Assembly (NCBI GenBank): GCA_963839285.1
Contig: CAWIUN010000005.1
Coordinates: 1 to 64,000, forward strand
Direction: 5' to 3'
Length of the DNA stretch: 64,000 bases
Source of the DNA: DASSSQ01 sp963839285
GTDB lineage: Bacteria; Actinomycetota; Thermoleophilia; Gaiellales; Gaiellaceae
Part shown: positions 7,547-16,810 of the stretch, in pieces
Numbering within the stretch: the first letter of the stretch is position 1
How the letters are laid out: each line of letters begins with the position of its first letter
Translations under genes and position numbers: made by a program
The notes under the pieces: generated by a model
Seen by the model: only the letters and a program-made list of their open reading frames with translations
Told to the model about the DNA's origin: nothing
Databases searched by the model: none

Positions 7547-8698
7547 GTGGAGGCCGGCATGACATCCGAGAGGGCCGGCAACGCGAAGCGCTTGGCCGAA
7601 GAGCAAGCTGCGCTCCGGCGAGTCGCCACGCTCGTCGCCTCGTCACCCCTGCCCGAGCAGGTCTTCCAGACGGTCGCCGAAGAGGCCGGGCGGCTCCTCG
7701 AGGCACGAACGGCCGCCACGGTGCGTTTCGAGGAGGATTCTGCGGTCATCGCCGGGAGCTGGAGCGACGGCGAGGGTGCGGGCATCGAGGTCGGCACCCT
7801 CGTCCCGTACAGCGAACCCGGAAGTCCGGTGTACCGCGCGTCGCACGAGGGCGGCCGCATCGACGACTACGCGGATCTCGCCGGCGAGGCCGCACGCCTG
7901 ACGCGCCTGGCGGGCTACAGATCTGCCGTGATGGCACCCATCACCGCCGGCGGTCGTCTCTGGGGTGCGCTCTCCGTGTTCTCCGCACGCGCCTGCCATT
8001 TTCGTCCCGATGCGCAGCAGCGACTCGCCGACTTCACGAACCTCGTCGCACTCGCGCTCGAGAGCGCCGAAGCACACGACCAGCTGACCGCCTCGCGGGC
8101 GCGTATCGTCGAGGCGAGCGTGGCCGAGCGCCGGCGGCTCGAACGCAACCTCCACGACGGCGCGCAGCAGCGCCTCGTCACGCTCGCCGTGCACCTGCGA
8201 ATGGCTCAGGAATGCCTCGGCGACGACCCGGAGGCGGCGGCGGTCATGCTCGCGGAGGTCGGCGACGACCTGAAGCTCGCGCTCGAGGAGCTTCGCGACC
8301 TCGCCCGCGGTCTTCATCCGGCCGTCCTCACGGACCGCGGGCTCGAACCGGCCCTCCAGTCACTCGCGAGCCGCGCCCCGTTTCCGGTCGAGGTCGTCGG
8401 CGTCCCGCCGGCGCGTCTCGCCGAGGGCGTGGAAGCAGCCGTCTACTACGTCGTCGCGGAGAGCCTGACCAACGCGGCCAAGCACGCCGACGCGTCCGAG
8501 GCGCGAGTCGAGATCTCGGCATCGGACGAGGAGGTCGTCGTCGAGATCCGCGACGACGGAAACGGCGGCGCGAGCCTGGCCGGCGGGTCGGGCCTTCGCG
8601 GGCTCGCGGACCGCATCGAGGCTCTCGGTGGTCAGCTCGACCTGGAAAGTGCTCCCGGGGACGGAACCGTCGTGCGGGCGATGCTCCGCCTCGGCTGA
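7547..8698 (+). CDS. GAF-domain sensor histidine kinase (NarX/DesK class)
   Basis: 383 aa, cytosolic. A GAF domain covers about 35-180. A HisKA_3 dimerisation helix follows with the phospho-His in RRRLERNLHDGAQQRL (about 195-210). The HATPase_c domain has an N-box-like ESLTNAAKHA and G-boxes DDGNGGA and GSGLRGLADR. The ligand of the GAF domain is not predictable. Start GTG at 7547 (leaderless pattern) or ATG at 7559 with GGAGG upstream. It is divergent from two response regulators, its probable partners. Confidence 0.92.
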   Translation: MEAGMTSERAGNAKRLAEEQAALRRVATLVASSPLPEQVFQTVAEEAGRLLEARTAATVRFEEDSAVIAGSWSDGEGAGIEVGTLVPYSEPGSPVYRASHEGGRIDDYADLAGEAARLTRLAGYRSAVMAPITAGGRLWGALSVFSARACHFRPDAQQRLADFTNLVALALESAEAHDQLTASRARIVEASVAERRRLERNLHDGAQQRLVTLAVHLRMAQECLGDDPEAAAVMLAEVGDDLKLALEELRDLARGLHPAVLTDRGLEPALQSLASRAPFPVEVVGVPPARLAEGVEAAVYYVVAESLTNAAKHADASEARVEISASDEEVVVEIRDDGNGGASLAGGSGLRGLADRIEALGGQLDLESAPGDGTVVRAMLRLG

Positions 8699-8812
8699 CG
8701 AGCACGATCCGCCCTGCCGTCGAGAGTTCCCGTCCTGGTTCCCGTTGACGGCGAGCACGCTGCCGCTCGGGCGGCGCGGTCGTCGGGGTGCCGCAGTCCT
8801 GTGTCAGCGCGT

Positions 8813-8850
8813 TCGCGGCCTCGGTGTGGACAGCCACACCGAAGCCGCGA
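8813..8850. promoter_or_regulatory. Long hairpin/palindrome upstream of MFS gene
   Basis: An inverted repeat has 7-bp and 9-bp arms separated by one C/A mismatch and an ACAG loop (inner arms TCGGTGTGG and CCACACCGA). It lies 115 nt downstream of the kinase stop and 78 nt upstream of the MFS start. It could be a terminator, an operator or a leader-RNA element; there is no T-tract. Confidence 0.55.
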
Positions 8851-8927
8851 GCGAGCCTCATTTCCGGCCGGTCACGGGAGTGCGAGCGTGAACTCGTTAC
8901 CCCGAACCCCTCGGAAGGAGCCCGGAA

Positions 8928-10478
8928 ATGAGAGCAGCGAGCCACACACTGTCGACTGTCCTGAAGCGGCTGGCGGTCAAGCACCACGGAGGGAACGACG
9001 CCACCGCAGCGGCCGCGACGCCCCCGCATCGGCATGGGCACGGAGCGAGTGCCGCCGTGTCGACCGCCGGCAAGGGCCGCGGAGTCCTGCTGTTCGTTCT
9101 GCTGATCGCCCAGCTGATGGTCATCCTCGACATCACGGCCGTGAACATCGCCCTGCCGAGCCTCGCCGAAGACCTTCAGCTCACGGGTTCCAACATCAGC
9201 TGGACGATCACCAGCTACTCGGTCATCTTCGGAAGCCTGCTCCTCTTCGGCGGCCGCGCCGCCGATCTGCTCGGGCGGCGGCGGATGTTCCTGACGGGCC
9301 TCGGCATCTTCAGCGCGTCCTCGTTCGGGTCGGCCGTAGCAGGCACGGCGACGGCCCTCTTCGCAGCCCGTGCAGGCCAGGGTCTCGGCGCCGCGATGCT
9401 CTCTCCGGCAGCTCTCGCGATCATCATGACGGCGTTCCAGGGAAACCAGCGGGCGAAAGCCCTTGCCGCCTGGGGCGCGGTCGGAGGCGCGGGCGCCGCG
9501 ATCGGAGTCCTCGTGGGTGGCCTCCTCACCGAGTTCGCCGACTGGCGGATGATCTTCTACGTCAATCTGCCGGTCGCAGCAGCCTTGGCGATCGCCGCGA
9601 TCAGGATCGTCCCCGCCGATACGCAGAGGCCACGCTGGCGCGGGCTCGACCTCCGCGGAGCCGTGCTCGCGACCACGAGTCTCGGCGCGATCGTCTTCGC
9701 GATCAGCCAGGGTCAGACCGCCGGCTGGACGTCGCTTCAGACTCTGCTCTTCGGTCTCGGCGGCCTCGGCGGCCTCGCCGCCTTCGGTGCCCTCGAGCGC
9801 CGTACCGACGCACCGCTCCTGCGCATCGAGCGCCTGGCGGATCGCGCCGTCGGCGGCGGCCTTGCTCTCATGCTCGCCGCGGCCGGTTCGATCTTCGGCC
9901 TCTTCCTGCTCAGCTCGCTCTACCTGCAGAACGTCCTCGGTATGGGGCCGCTCGCCACCGGTCTCGCCTTCATCCCCCTCGCGCTGGCAGCAGGGATCGG
10001 GGCGCACGCGGCCGGGCACATCGTCGGCCGCCACGGCGTACGCGGGCCGCTCACCGGTGCATTCCTCGTCGCGGCCGGCGGCATGACGCTGCTCGCGCAC
10101 GTCGGCGAGACCGGCAGCTACTTGCGCGACGTGCTGCCGGGAATGCTCGTCGCAGGACTGGGTCTCGGCGTCGCCGTCGTCTCGGTCTCGATCGCGATCC
10201 TGACGGGCGCCCGCGAAGAGGAGACGGGAATGATCTCCGGTCTCAACTCCACCGGGCACGAGATCGGCGGCACGATCGGCATCGCGATCTTCTCGACGAT
10301 CGCGGCAGGCACCGGCATCCTCGCCGGCCCCCAGGCCGCCGCGGGCATCTCCCACGCGTTCATCGCAGCCGCGGTCGTCGCGAGCGTCGCCGGCCTGGTC
10401 TCGCTGGCGGTCCTCCCGGACGGACGCCGCTTCGTCGCGAAGCTGAGGCTGCAGCCGCTCGCGATGCCGGCCCACTAG
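8928..10478 (+). CDS. MFS drug exporter, DHA2 family, with His-rich N-terminus
   Basis: 516 aa with 14 predicted helices. Motif D1-like LDITAVNIALPSLA is seen in helix 1, motif A-like GGRAADLLGRRRMF at about 106-120, and a motif C-like GVLVGGLLTEF. An unusual soluble N-terminal ~50 residues includes HHGGN and HRHGHG, which could bind metal; this is uncommon in the family. A GGAAGGAG ribosome site precedes the ATG. Neighbouring kinase and response regulators may control it (inference). Confidence 0.92.
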   Translation: MRAASHTLSTVLKRLAVKHHGGNDATAAAATPPHRHGHGASAAVSTAGKGRGVLLFVLLIAQLMVILDITAVNIALPSLAEDLQLTGSNISWTITSYSVIFGSLLLFGGRAADLLGRRRMFLTGLGIFSASSFGSAVAGTATALFAARAGQGLGAAMLSPAALAIIMTAFQGNQRAKALAAWGAVGGAGAAIGVLVGGLLTEFADWRMIFYVNLPVAAALAIAAIRIVPADTQRPRWRGLDLRGAVLATTSLGAIVFAISQGQTAGWTSLQTLLFGLGGLGGLAAFGALERRTDAPLLRIERLADRAVGGGLALMLAAAGSIFGLFLLSSLYLQNVLGMGPLATGLAFIPLALAAGIGAHAAGHIVGRHGVRGPLTGAFLVAAGGMTLLAHVGETGSYLRDVLPGMLVAGLGLGVAVVSVSIAILTGAREEETGMISGLNSTGHEIGGTIGIAIFSTIAAGTGILAGPQAAAGISHAFIAAAVVASVAGLVSLAVLPDGRRFVAKLRLQPLAMPAH

Positions 10479-10532
10479 ATCGGTCGGCGGCATCGGGCCG
10501 CCCGAGGCGCCCAGCGGAACACGCACTCACGC

Positions 10533-10566
10533 GAGCGATCCCGGCCAGACATCGCCGGGATCGCTC
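10533..10566. terminator. Bidirectional GC-rich terminator hairpin
   Basis: A perfect 13-bp stem (10533-10545 with 10554-10566) and 8-nt loop lie between two convergent genes. No T-tract on either strand. Confidence 0.7.
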
Positions 10567-10624
10567 CGCGTTCTCCACCGAGCCGCGCGGCGTCGGCGCC
10601 CGGGCGAGCACGAGCGCGGGAACC

Positions 10625-11023
10625 TCAGGCGTTGAGCAACCGGCCGAAGAACGAGCGGTACCGCTGCAGGGCGAGCCGCAGCTCCTCGGTGTCCACGTCG
10701 TCGCCCCTGTCCCACTGCGACTCGAGCTCCCGCCGCTCGTCGGCGAAGCCCTCGGCGAGACGCTGCATCAGGTCGGCGACGAGCGCGTCCGCGCGCTCGA
10801 CCGCCTGGCGCGGCTGATCGACGAACCCCGTCTGGATCGACTCCCACTCGCCCCGGAACCTACGGGCCTGGTCGTCGGCCAGGAGCGGGGTCTCGCCCGC
10901 CGCGTCGGCCGTTCTTCCCGTCTCGGCCTCGCGGCTGTCGAGCTCGTCGGCGCCGTCGTCGCGGCCGTCCCGCGACGTGTCGGCGAGGTCTGCGGTCGAG
11001 AGTGACCGAGCGTCGCGTTCCAT
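10625..11023 (-). CDS. Unknown cytosolic protein, paralogue of its upstream neighbour
   Basis: 132 aa, soluble and acidic at the N-terminus. The C-terminal half (about 55-132) resembles that of the gene directly upstream: both have a FVD-P-AV-AD-LV segment, a D-E-L-AL/AM-RYR/HYR segment and end with a short F-LL helix. It has a strong GAGGAGG ribosome site, and its ATG overlaps the upstream stop by one base (TGATG), so the pair is co-translated. No known catalytic motif. It probably descends from duplication of the membrane-anchored version with loss of the anchor. Confidence 0.82.
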   Translation of the reverse strand: MERDARSLSTADLADTSRDGRDDGADELDSREAETGRTADAAGETPLLADDQARRFRGEWESIQTGFVDQPRQAVERADALVADLMQRLAEGFADERRELESQWDRGDDVDTEELRLALQRYRSFFGRLLNA

Positions 11024-11592
11024 CAGTGAACCTCCTCGGTTGTGCGTTGGGATCGACGGGTGCCGTCCTCGAGCAGCTCGTCGAAGAGCGCGCGGTAGTG
11101 GCGCATCGCCTGACGCAGGTCCTCGGTTGCAGCGTCGCCGCGGTCGAAGCTGACGAAGATGTCGTGGCCCTGCCGGTAGTGCTCGACGACGTCGGGATGG
11201 TCGACCGAGACGAGGGCGGCCTTGCTCTCGAAGTCGTCGACGGGGTAGCCGCGCTCGCGCATGACCACCGCGACCAGCCGGTCGGCCTCGGCGACGGCGC
11301 CGGACGGGTCGTCGACGAACCGCGACTGGACCTGCTGCCAGTCGGCGAGGTAGCGCTCCCGCGCCGGCTCGGAGAGCGGACGGATGTCGAGCCGCTCGCG
11401 CAGCTCGCGCCGCTCCTGCAGGTCGGCCTCCGCCTCGCTGCGGCTGCCGCTGGCCGCGACCGTCCGGTCGTACTCGGGGCCGAAACGACGCTGCAGCTGA
11501 CGCGAGCGCGCGCTGCGCGTACCGGCCCAGACGACGACGCCGACGACGACCGCGGCGGCGACGACGATCAGGATCCACGCCCATACAGGCAT
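11023..11592 (-). CDS. Membrane-anchored unknown protein, first of a paralogue pair
   Basis: 189 aa. One N-terminal membrane helix (about 4-22), then a charged, mostly helical cytosolic domain. Residues about 80-180 (WQQVQSRFVDDP, later LRQAMRHYRALFDELLE) match the C-terminal domain of the downstream gene. An AGGAGG-like ribosome site precedes the ATG. Proteins of this build are seen beside stress genes in high-GC actinobacteria; function is unknown. Confidence 0.83.
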   Translation of the reverse strand: MPVWAWILIVVAAAVVVGVVVWAGTRSARSRQLQRRFGPEYDRTVAASGSRSEAEADLQERRELRERLDIRPLSEPARERYLADWQQVQSRFVDDPSGAVAEADRLVAVVMRERGYPVDDFESKAALVSVDHPDVVEHYRQGHDIFVSFDRGDAATEDLRQAMRHYRALFDELLEDGTRRSQRTTEEVH

Positions 11593-11731
11593 GGCGGACC
11601 TCCTTCGCTGGGGTGGGGTTCTGGTGCCGCGGACTGGAACGGCGCCGAGGCTGGAGCCGGATACGGATCGCGACGCGATGCTTGCGCCGCGATCCGGTGG
11701 CGGCGGCTCCTCGCGGCGGCGGCTGCCTGAC

Positions 11732-12409
11732 CTAGACGGTTGCGATACGGGACGACAACCGCCGCGCGAGGCGAGCCTCCGCGGCCTCGACGACCGCGTG
11801 GGCCTCGAAGGGCGCCGTCGTCGTCAGCGTGATCTCGGTGCTTCGGCGTCCGAAGACGAGCGTGTCGACCATCACGCGCACCGATCCGTTCGCCGTGTCC
11901 ACGTCGAGCAGCACGCGAACGAGCCGCGTGTAGGTGGCGACGCGCGGGAACGGGGCCAGGCGCACCGAGACGACGTGGCCGGCGACGCCCGGCTCCCTGG
12001 CGACGGTGCTGCGCAGGCAGGGCAGGAGCTGCTTCGACAGCACCGAGCGACGCCAGTCGAGCTGCACCATCCTCGGCGTCCGCAGCACCTGCACCTGGTT
12101 GTCGAACTGGATTCCCGGAGCGGTCCAGCGACTCCTGGCCGCACCGACGACCACGAGGTCGGACTGCTTCGGGTCGAAGTTCTTGCAGGAGAGGTCGCTC
12201 GACAGGTCGGCCTTCTGCAGCCCGCCCGACCACGTCGCCGTGGTGCCGAGATCCGCCTTCCGGAGGACTGTCGCCCTCGCGGCGGCCTGGCCGGCGGCCG
12301 TCAGGTGGATCGTCGGTTTGTCCGCCGAGGCTCCGGCGGCGAGGACGAGCGCCGCGCCGGCGACCCCCAGGAACACGCCGGACACCCGTGCTTCGATCCT
12401 CCGCCTCAT
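11732..12409 (-). CDS. Secreted protein of unknown function
   Basis: 225 aa. It starts MRRRIEARVSG followed by a hydrophobic stretch and ASA-D, a normal Sec signal peptide with cleavage near residue 29. The mature part is a mixed alpha/beta domain with two cysteines (C75 and C131), which may form a disulphide outside the cell. There is a GGGGG-rich ribosome site before the ATG. It resembles PknH-sensor-like or lipoprotein-like extracellular domains only in general layout; no family is asserted. Confidence 0.78.
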   Translation of the reverse strand: MRRRIEARVSGVFLGVAGAALVLAAGASADKPTIHLTAAGQAAARATVLRKADLGTTATWSGGLQKADLSSDLSCKNFDPKQSDLVVVGAARSRWTAPGIQFDNQVQVLRTPRMVQLDWRRSVLSKQLLPCLRSTVAREPGVAGHVVSVRLAPFPRVATYTRLVRVLLDVDTANGSVRVMVDTLVFGRRSTEITLTTTAPFEAHAVVEAAEARLARRLSSRIATV

Positions 12410-12742
12410 CGGTGACCCCCCAGTCTTTTGCTGACCCGACCCGTATCGGCGGAGGCTAGCTCCTACCTGAGGGCGCGTGGCGGGCTCGGCCGAACCGCTC
12501 CTCGGGCGCGACGAGGCCCTGGCAGCGCGGAGCGGGCGGCCAAGGCCGCCCGCAGCACGAATTGAGTCAGTCGTCGGGCCTGTCGGGTTGCGCCTCCGCT
12601 GGAAGCGGTGTGCCCGAACCCGGCCGCGTGTGTAGCTCTCATCATCCGCAGCGCCCGGGCCGGCACCCGCCCCGTCCGGCTGGTCCCGCACGTCCGCCCG
12701 GGTGTGGCTCGATCGAGGGATCGAAGCGCGCGCCGGCGGAGC
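12410..12742. other. Intergenic region with one hairpin
   Basis: About 330 bp with no convincing gene on either strand. It contains a perfect 10-bp inverted repeat, listed separately as a terminator, and the promoter region of the secreted protein at 12409. Confidence 0.6.
12532..12553. terminator. GC hairpin, probable terminator
   Basis: GCGGGCGGCC (12532-12541) pairs with 12544-12553 around a two-base centre; on folding the loop would open. It is downstream of the minus-strand zinc-ribbon gene. No T-tract. Confidence 0.45.
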
Positions 12743-13069
12743 TCAGAGGGACGACAGCCAGGTCGCGAGGGCGAAGATCGCGACGGCGATCCCGACGTAG
12801 ACGATTGCGCGCAGCAGGAACCAGAGGGCCCTGCTGCCCGAGCTTCGGTCCTCGGCCGCCTGGTGACCAGCCTCCGGCCGGACCTCGCCGTGCGGCGTCG
12901 ACCCGTGTGCGAGCCCGAGCAGGAACAGCCGGATCTCCTCGTGGCACTCGGCGCAGACGACGCGGTCCGCGTCCGGGTCCGGATGGACGCCCACCCGGAC
13001 GGTGAAGACCGTGTCCGCCTCGCGCCCACAGCGCTCGCAGCGCTCCCGTTCCCGCGTCCGCCCGCTCAC
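12743..13069 (-). CDS. Small zinc-ribbon protein with C-terminal membrane helix
   Basis: 108 aa. Two CxxC knuckles (CERC at 11-14 and CAEC at 39-42) would bind one zinc. A hydrophilic linker follows, then a single C-terminal helix (about 82-105, FLLRAIVYVGIAVAIFALA). This is a tail-anchored topology with the zinc ribbon in the cytosol. The start is a GTG at 13069 without a clear ribosome site. It is divergent from the membrane glycosyltransferase. Function unknown. Confidence 0.75.
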   Translation of the reverse strand: MSGRTRERERCERCGREADTVFTVRVGVHPDPDADRVVCAECHEEIRLFLLGLAHGSTPHGEVRPEAGHQAAEDRSSGSRALWFLLRAIVYVGIAVAIFALATWLSSL

Positions 13070-13138
13070 GCCGACATCGTGCCGACACGCGGCATCCGCC
13101 GCACGGGACGAGCCCCCGGGGGCCGACGCCGCCGTGCG

Positions 13139-13144
13139 TAGGCT
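13139..13144 (+). promoter_or_regulatory. -10-like TAGGCT, leaderless promoter
   Basis: TAGGCT ends 8 nt before the ATG at 13153 of the glycosyltransferase gene. Confidence 0.5.
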
Positions 13145-13152
13145 TGACGCCC

Positions 13153-14851
13153 ATGCCGTTCGTGATGCGAGCCGCCCGGGTCTCGGCCGCGCGTGCAGCC
13201 GGAAGCATCTCGGCGCGTCACCCCGCCCGTCTCCGTCTCCTCGTCGGCGCGATCCTGTTCCTGCTCGCCGCCGACCATCTCCTCTGGCTGGAGCGGTTCC
13301 GCCGCGGCTTTCCCGTCGACATCGACGAGGCGGGATACCTGCAGTTCTCGTTCTTCCTCCACGACACGCTGCGGCACGACGGCCCCCACGCCTTCCTGTC
13401 CGCGTTCCAGCACGAGGGATGGGTCGCGCCGCTGCTCCCCGCGACGACCGCGGTGCTGGAGCTGCTCGGCGGCGCCGGACGCATCGTCCCGTCGATGGCG
13501 GTGGAGATCCTCTTCCTCGGCGTGCTCGTCGCGTCGACCGCGGGACTGACGAGCCGGCTCCTCGGCAGGCGCGAGGCGGGTGTCGTGGCGGCGCTCGTGG
13601 TCGGAGCGATCGCCCGCCGTGGTCGACTTCACCCGGACGTACCACCTCGTGATCCCGAGCGCGGCGACGCTCACCCTGGCCGTCTACCTCCTGGTCGCGA
13701 GCGACCGGCTGCGACGCCGGGGCCTTGCCGTCGCCTGGGGTCTCGCGCTGGGGGCGACACTGGTCTCGCGCTCGATGATGCTCGCGTTCGCGCCGTCGCT
13801 CGTCCTCGGCGCGATCTGGATGCTCGTCGTCGAGCGAGCCTTCCGACGCCGCCGCGCGCTCAACCTCGCGCTCGGGCTGGCGGCGGCTGCGTGCACCAGC
13901 CTCCTCTGGTACGCGACGAGCTGGCGTCCGATCCTCGACTACCTCTCGAGCGCGGGCTACGGCGCCGCGAGCGCGAACTACGGCTCCGGCGTCTCGCCCG
14001 CGACCACGCACTTCTGGGCGCGGGAGCTCGAGGGGGCGATCAACGGCTCGCTGTACCTGCCGCTCGCGTCGCTGCTCGCAGTCGTGTTCGCCGTCGCGGC
14101 AGGACAGCTGCTGCTCCGGCACCGGGGCGCGGGCGGACTGCTGCCGGCGATTCGGCAGGCGGCCCGCAGCGACTTCGTCGTGCCGGCGCTCGTCGTCGCC
14201 GAGGGCTACCTCGCGCTGAGCTCGTCCCGCAACGAGGGAACGGGCTTCGTCGTCCCGATCCTGCCCTCGCTGGTCGCGCTCGGGGTCGCCGCCGCCTTCG
14301 CCGTCCGGCCGCCCGGGCTCCGGGCGGCGCTCGTCGGCGGCCTCGTCGCCGTCTCCGTCTTCCAGCTCGTCGTCAAGGCCGACCTGGTCGATCCCCTCTC
14401 CCGTGCCCGAGGCGTCACCGTTCCCCTGCTCGGCCCGGTCGAGGTCGTCAACGGTCAGGGCTACCTCCAGCGGAACCTCGCGGCGAACGCCGGCTACGAG
14501 CTCGGGCCGCCGACGCGGTGGCTCGCCGGCCGCGAGCGGCGCTGGCTGCCGATGTACGCGCGGCTGGCCGCGGCGATTCGCGGCGCCGAGGAGCGGGATC
14601 CGCGCGTCCGCCTCGCCCCGCAGGAGCCGTTGCTGAACGCGAGCCTCCTCCGCCTGGAGTACTACGGGCTCTACCGGAGCGGCGGCGACCTCGGCTACGT
14701 GTCCGCCGGCGGCGACACGCCCGCCGCCTACGAGGCCTACCTGCGGGAGGAGCAGCCGCAGGTCGTCGTCACGGTCGACCGGGCCGGCAGGCAGTACGGC
14801 CCTCCCGTCACCCCCGCTCTCGTGGAGGCGGCCTTGCGGCACGAGGGGTAG
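13153..14851 (+). CDS. GT-C membrane glycosyltransferase-like protein (frameshifted)
   Basis: About 565 aa once one base shift near 13,605-13,618 is corrected. The first frame gives a membrane N-terminus with the acidic loop motif DIDEAGYLQFSFF, as in ArnT/PMT-like GT-C enzymes. The second frame continues with TRTYHLVIPSAATLTL, about nine more hydrophobic helices, and a soluble C-terminal domain ending ALVEAALRHEG. Such enzymes use polyprenyl-phosphate sugars at the outer membrane face. The two parts fit one family length, so an assembly indel is more likely than decay. The substrate is unknown. Confidence 0.8.
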
Positions 14852-14924
14852 GTACCTGCGGAGCGGCCGCGTCGAGACGCCGGACGGCCGCAGCCTCCGT
14901 CTCTGGCGCGAGCCCTGAGCGCAG

Positions 14925-14955
14925 GCGGGAGGCGGCCGTCGTGGCCGCCTCCCGC
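14925..14955. terminator. Bidirectional GC-rich terminator hairpin
   Basis: A perfect 13-bp stem (GCGGGAGGCGGCC with its complement) and GTCGT loop lie between the convergent glycosyltransferase and beta-propeller genes. No T-tract. Confidence 0.72.
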
Positions 14956-14962
14956 TCCGGCG

Positions 14963-15919
14963 CTACGGCAGGCGCTGCCCGCCGACGCCGACGTCGAAAG
15001 CGACGACGTCCGCGACGCCGTTCGCGAGGGCGCCGTTCGTCAGGTAGAGGAGCGTCGAGCCCCGCACGGTGCCGAACGCCGGCTGCGTCGGGTAGGCGAG
15101 TCCGGCCGAGCGGTCGGCGAGAAGCGTCAGCGCGCCGCTCGTCGGCGAGACCCGGTAGAGCCGGTTCGTGTCGTTCACCGAGACGTAGAGCTCGCCGGTC
15201 GCGTCGAAGGCCACCCCGTCCGCGCTCCGCAGCTGCGCCCGCTCGACGACGACCTCCGCCGAGCTCGCGTGGCCGCCCGAAATCGGCAGCCGCACGACCC
15301 GCCCCGCGTCGGCGACCGCGACGTACAGGTGCTTGCCGGTCGCGTCGAAGGCGATCCCGTTCGCGCCGATGCTCTTGCCCGGGGCGAGCAGCCCGCTCTC
15401 GAACCACGGCGCCGACGGCGTCGTCACGGCGGCGGTCGGGCGGAAGCGCCAGATCGCGCCGAGCGCGCTGTCGGAGACGTAGAGCTCGCCGTCGCGGAAC
15501 GCCAGCCCGTTCGGGAAGCTCTCCGCCGGCAGGGTGAGCACGCGCACCGGCGTGCCGCCGCCGGCAGGGATCTTCCAGACACCCGGAGCCGGGTTTGCCG
15601 CAAACGTCGCCGAGGCGACGAACAGGCTGCCGTCCCCGTCGAACGCGAGCCCCGTCAGCAGCCCCTCGCCCCGCGGCACCGTCCCATAGGTCTCGACCGC
15701 CGCCCCGGCGACGGTCACCTTCGCCACCTCGCCCGCGAAGCCGAGCGTGACGTAGAGGCTGCCGCCCCGCACCGCGAGCGACTCGGGGAACGACCCGGGA
15801 GCGAACGTCGCGATCGGCTGTGGCCCGTTCGGCCCCCCGGGCAGGCCGCGCACGTTCGCGAGAGCCGGCGCCGCAACCGCGGCAGACGCAGCCGCGACGA
15901 CTAGAAGTGCCCTTCTCAT
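14963..15919 (-). CDS. Secreted SMP-30/YncE-like beta-propeller protein
   Basis: About 318 aa. Start ATG at 15919 with AAGGGGG upstream. The signal peptide MRRALLVVAAASAAVAAPALA is followed by six-blade-type repeats (LYVTLGFAGEVAKV, LFVASATF, LYVSDSALGAIWRF, LYVAVADAGRVVRL, LYVSVNDTNRLYRV). This is the pattern of gluconolactonase/SMP-30-like and NHL/YncE propellers. No clear metal-binding triad could be assigned, so it may bind rather than hydrolyse. Exported across the membrane. Confidence 0.85.
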   Translation of the reverse strand: MRRALLVVAAASAAVAAPALANVRGLPGGPNGPQPIATFAPGSFPESLAVRGGSLYVTLGFAGEVAKVTVAGAAVETYGTVPRGEGLLTGLAFDGDGSLFVASATFAANPAPGVWKIPAGGGTPVRVLTLPAESFPNGLAFRDGELYVSDSALGAIWRFRPTAAVTTPSAPWFESGLLAPGKSIGANGIAFDATGKHLYVAVADAGRVVRLPISGGHASSAEVVVERAQLRSADGVAFDATGELYVSVNDTNRLYRVSPTSGALTLLADRSAGLAYPTQPAFGTVRGSTLLYLTNGALANGVADVVAFDVGVGGQRLP

Positions 15920-16181
15920 CGGAAACCCCCTTCTCTCCACGCCGCCGGTCGACGGCGCGGAACCGCGAAGCTGAACTAGCCGAGCGGCGCGAGCCGCGCA
16001 TCAGCAGCAGCCCGCAGGCGTGCGCATCGTGCCGGTGCTCTGGCACGTGCCCGGCACGGCGAGAGCGCCGCGGCGGATCGTCCCTGCGGACGACCGCGAA
16101 TCGCCCGCGCGGCCGATGCGAGCGGAGCCGCAGGAGCCGCAGGATCCTCCGGCACCGACTTCCCACCGAGAGAGGTAGACG

Positions 16182-16751
16182 ATGACCGGCAGGCAACCAG
16201 CGTTCTCCCGCCCGACGTCCGGCTTCGGACGCCGCCGCGCCGCCCTCGGCGCGGCGCTGGCAGCAGCCGCGCTGGCCGCGCTGACGGCGGCCGCGAGCCC
16301 GCAGGCTGCTCCGCGGCCCGGCTTCGCGCCGGGCACCTGGACCGGCACCGGCACGATCAGCGGCGCGAGCGCGGACGGCCCGATGAAGACCGTGTTCAGC
16401 GGCAGCATCCGCTTCACGCTCACGGTCGCGCCCAACCTCGCCGCGCGCGGCAGCGGCACCTGGACGATGACGATGAAGGGCAGCGGCCCCGTCTCGAGCC
16501 TGATGAAGGGGAGCGCCGCAGTCCGCCTCAGCGGCACCGGCAGCGGCGTTCGTTACTCCGGCGTCCAGAAGGTGAGCGGCGTCGTCGGCGACGGCAGCGT
16601 CAGCCGGAAGATCGGCTTCAGCAAGCCGATGACCGGCAAGCTCGCGATCGCCCGCGCCGGCGCCTGTCGCGTCTCCGGCAGCTCCACCTCCGGCGGCGTC
16701 ACGCTCCGCTGGAGCGCGCAGCTGAGGGGCTCCGGCACCTGCCGCGCCTGA
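16182..16751 (+). CDS. Secreted Ser/Gly/Thr-rich protein of unknown function
   Basis: 189 aa. A twin-arginine-like start (FGRRRAALGAALAAAA) gives a Tat- or Sec-type signal peptide of ~42 residues. The mature domain is short beta strands rich in Gly, Ser and Thr (GTWTGTGTISG, GSGTWTMTMKGSG), with two Cys near the end that could pair. It resembles lipocalin/avidin-like barrels in periodicity only. The ribosome site is GAGAGAGG. It ends just before a strong hairpin. Confidence 0.8.
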   Translation: MTGRQPAFSRPTSGFGRRRAALGAALAAAALAALTAAASPQAAPRPGFAPGTWTGTGTISGASADGPMKTVFSGSIRFTLTVAPNLAARGSGTWTMTMKGSGPVSSLMKGSAAVRLSGTGSGVRYSGVQKVSGVVGDGSVSRKIGFSKPMTGKLAIARAGACRVSGSSTSGGVTLRWSAQLRGSGTCRA

Positions 16752-16772
16752 GCGGCGGCGCAAGAGCGGCTC

Positions 16773-16805
16773 GGAGGGAGGCGGCGAGAAGAGCCGCCTC
16801 CCTCC
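16773..16805. terminator. GC-rich terminator hairpin
   Basis: A perfect 13-bp stem (GGAGGGAGGCGGC with its complement) and a 7-nt GAGAAGA loop, 21 nt after the stop of the secreted protein. No T-tract. Confidence 0.7.
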
Positions 16806-16810
16806 CATGC

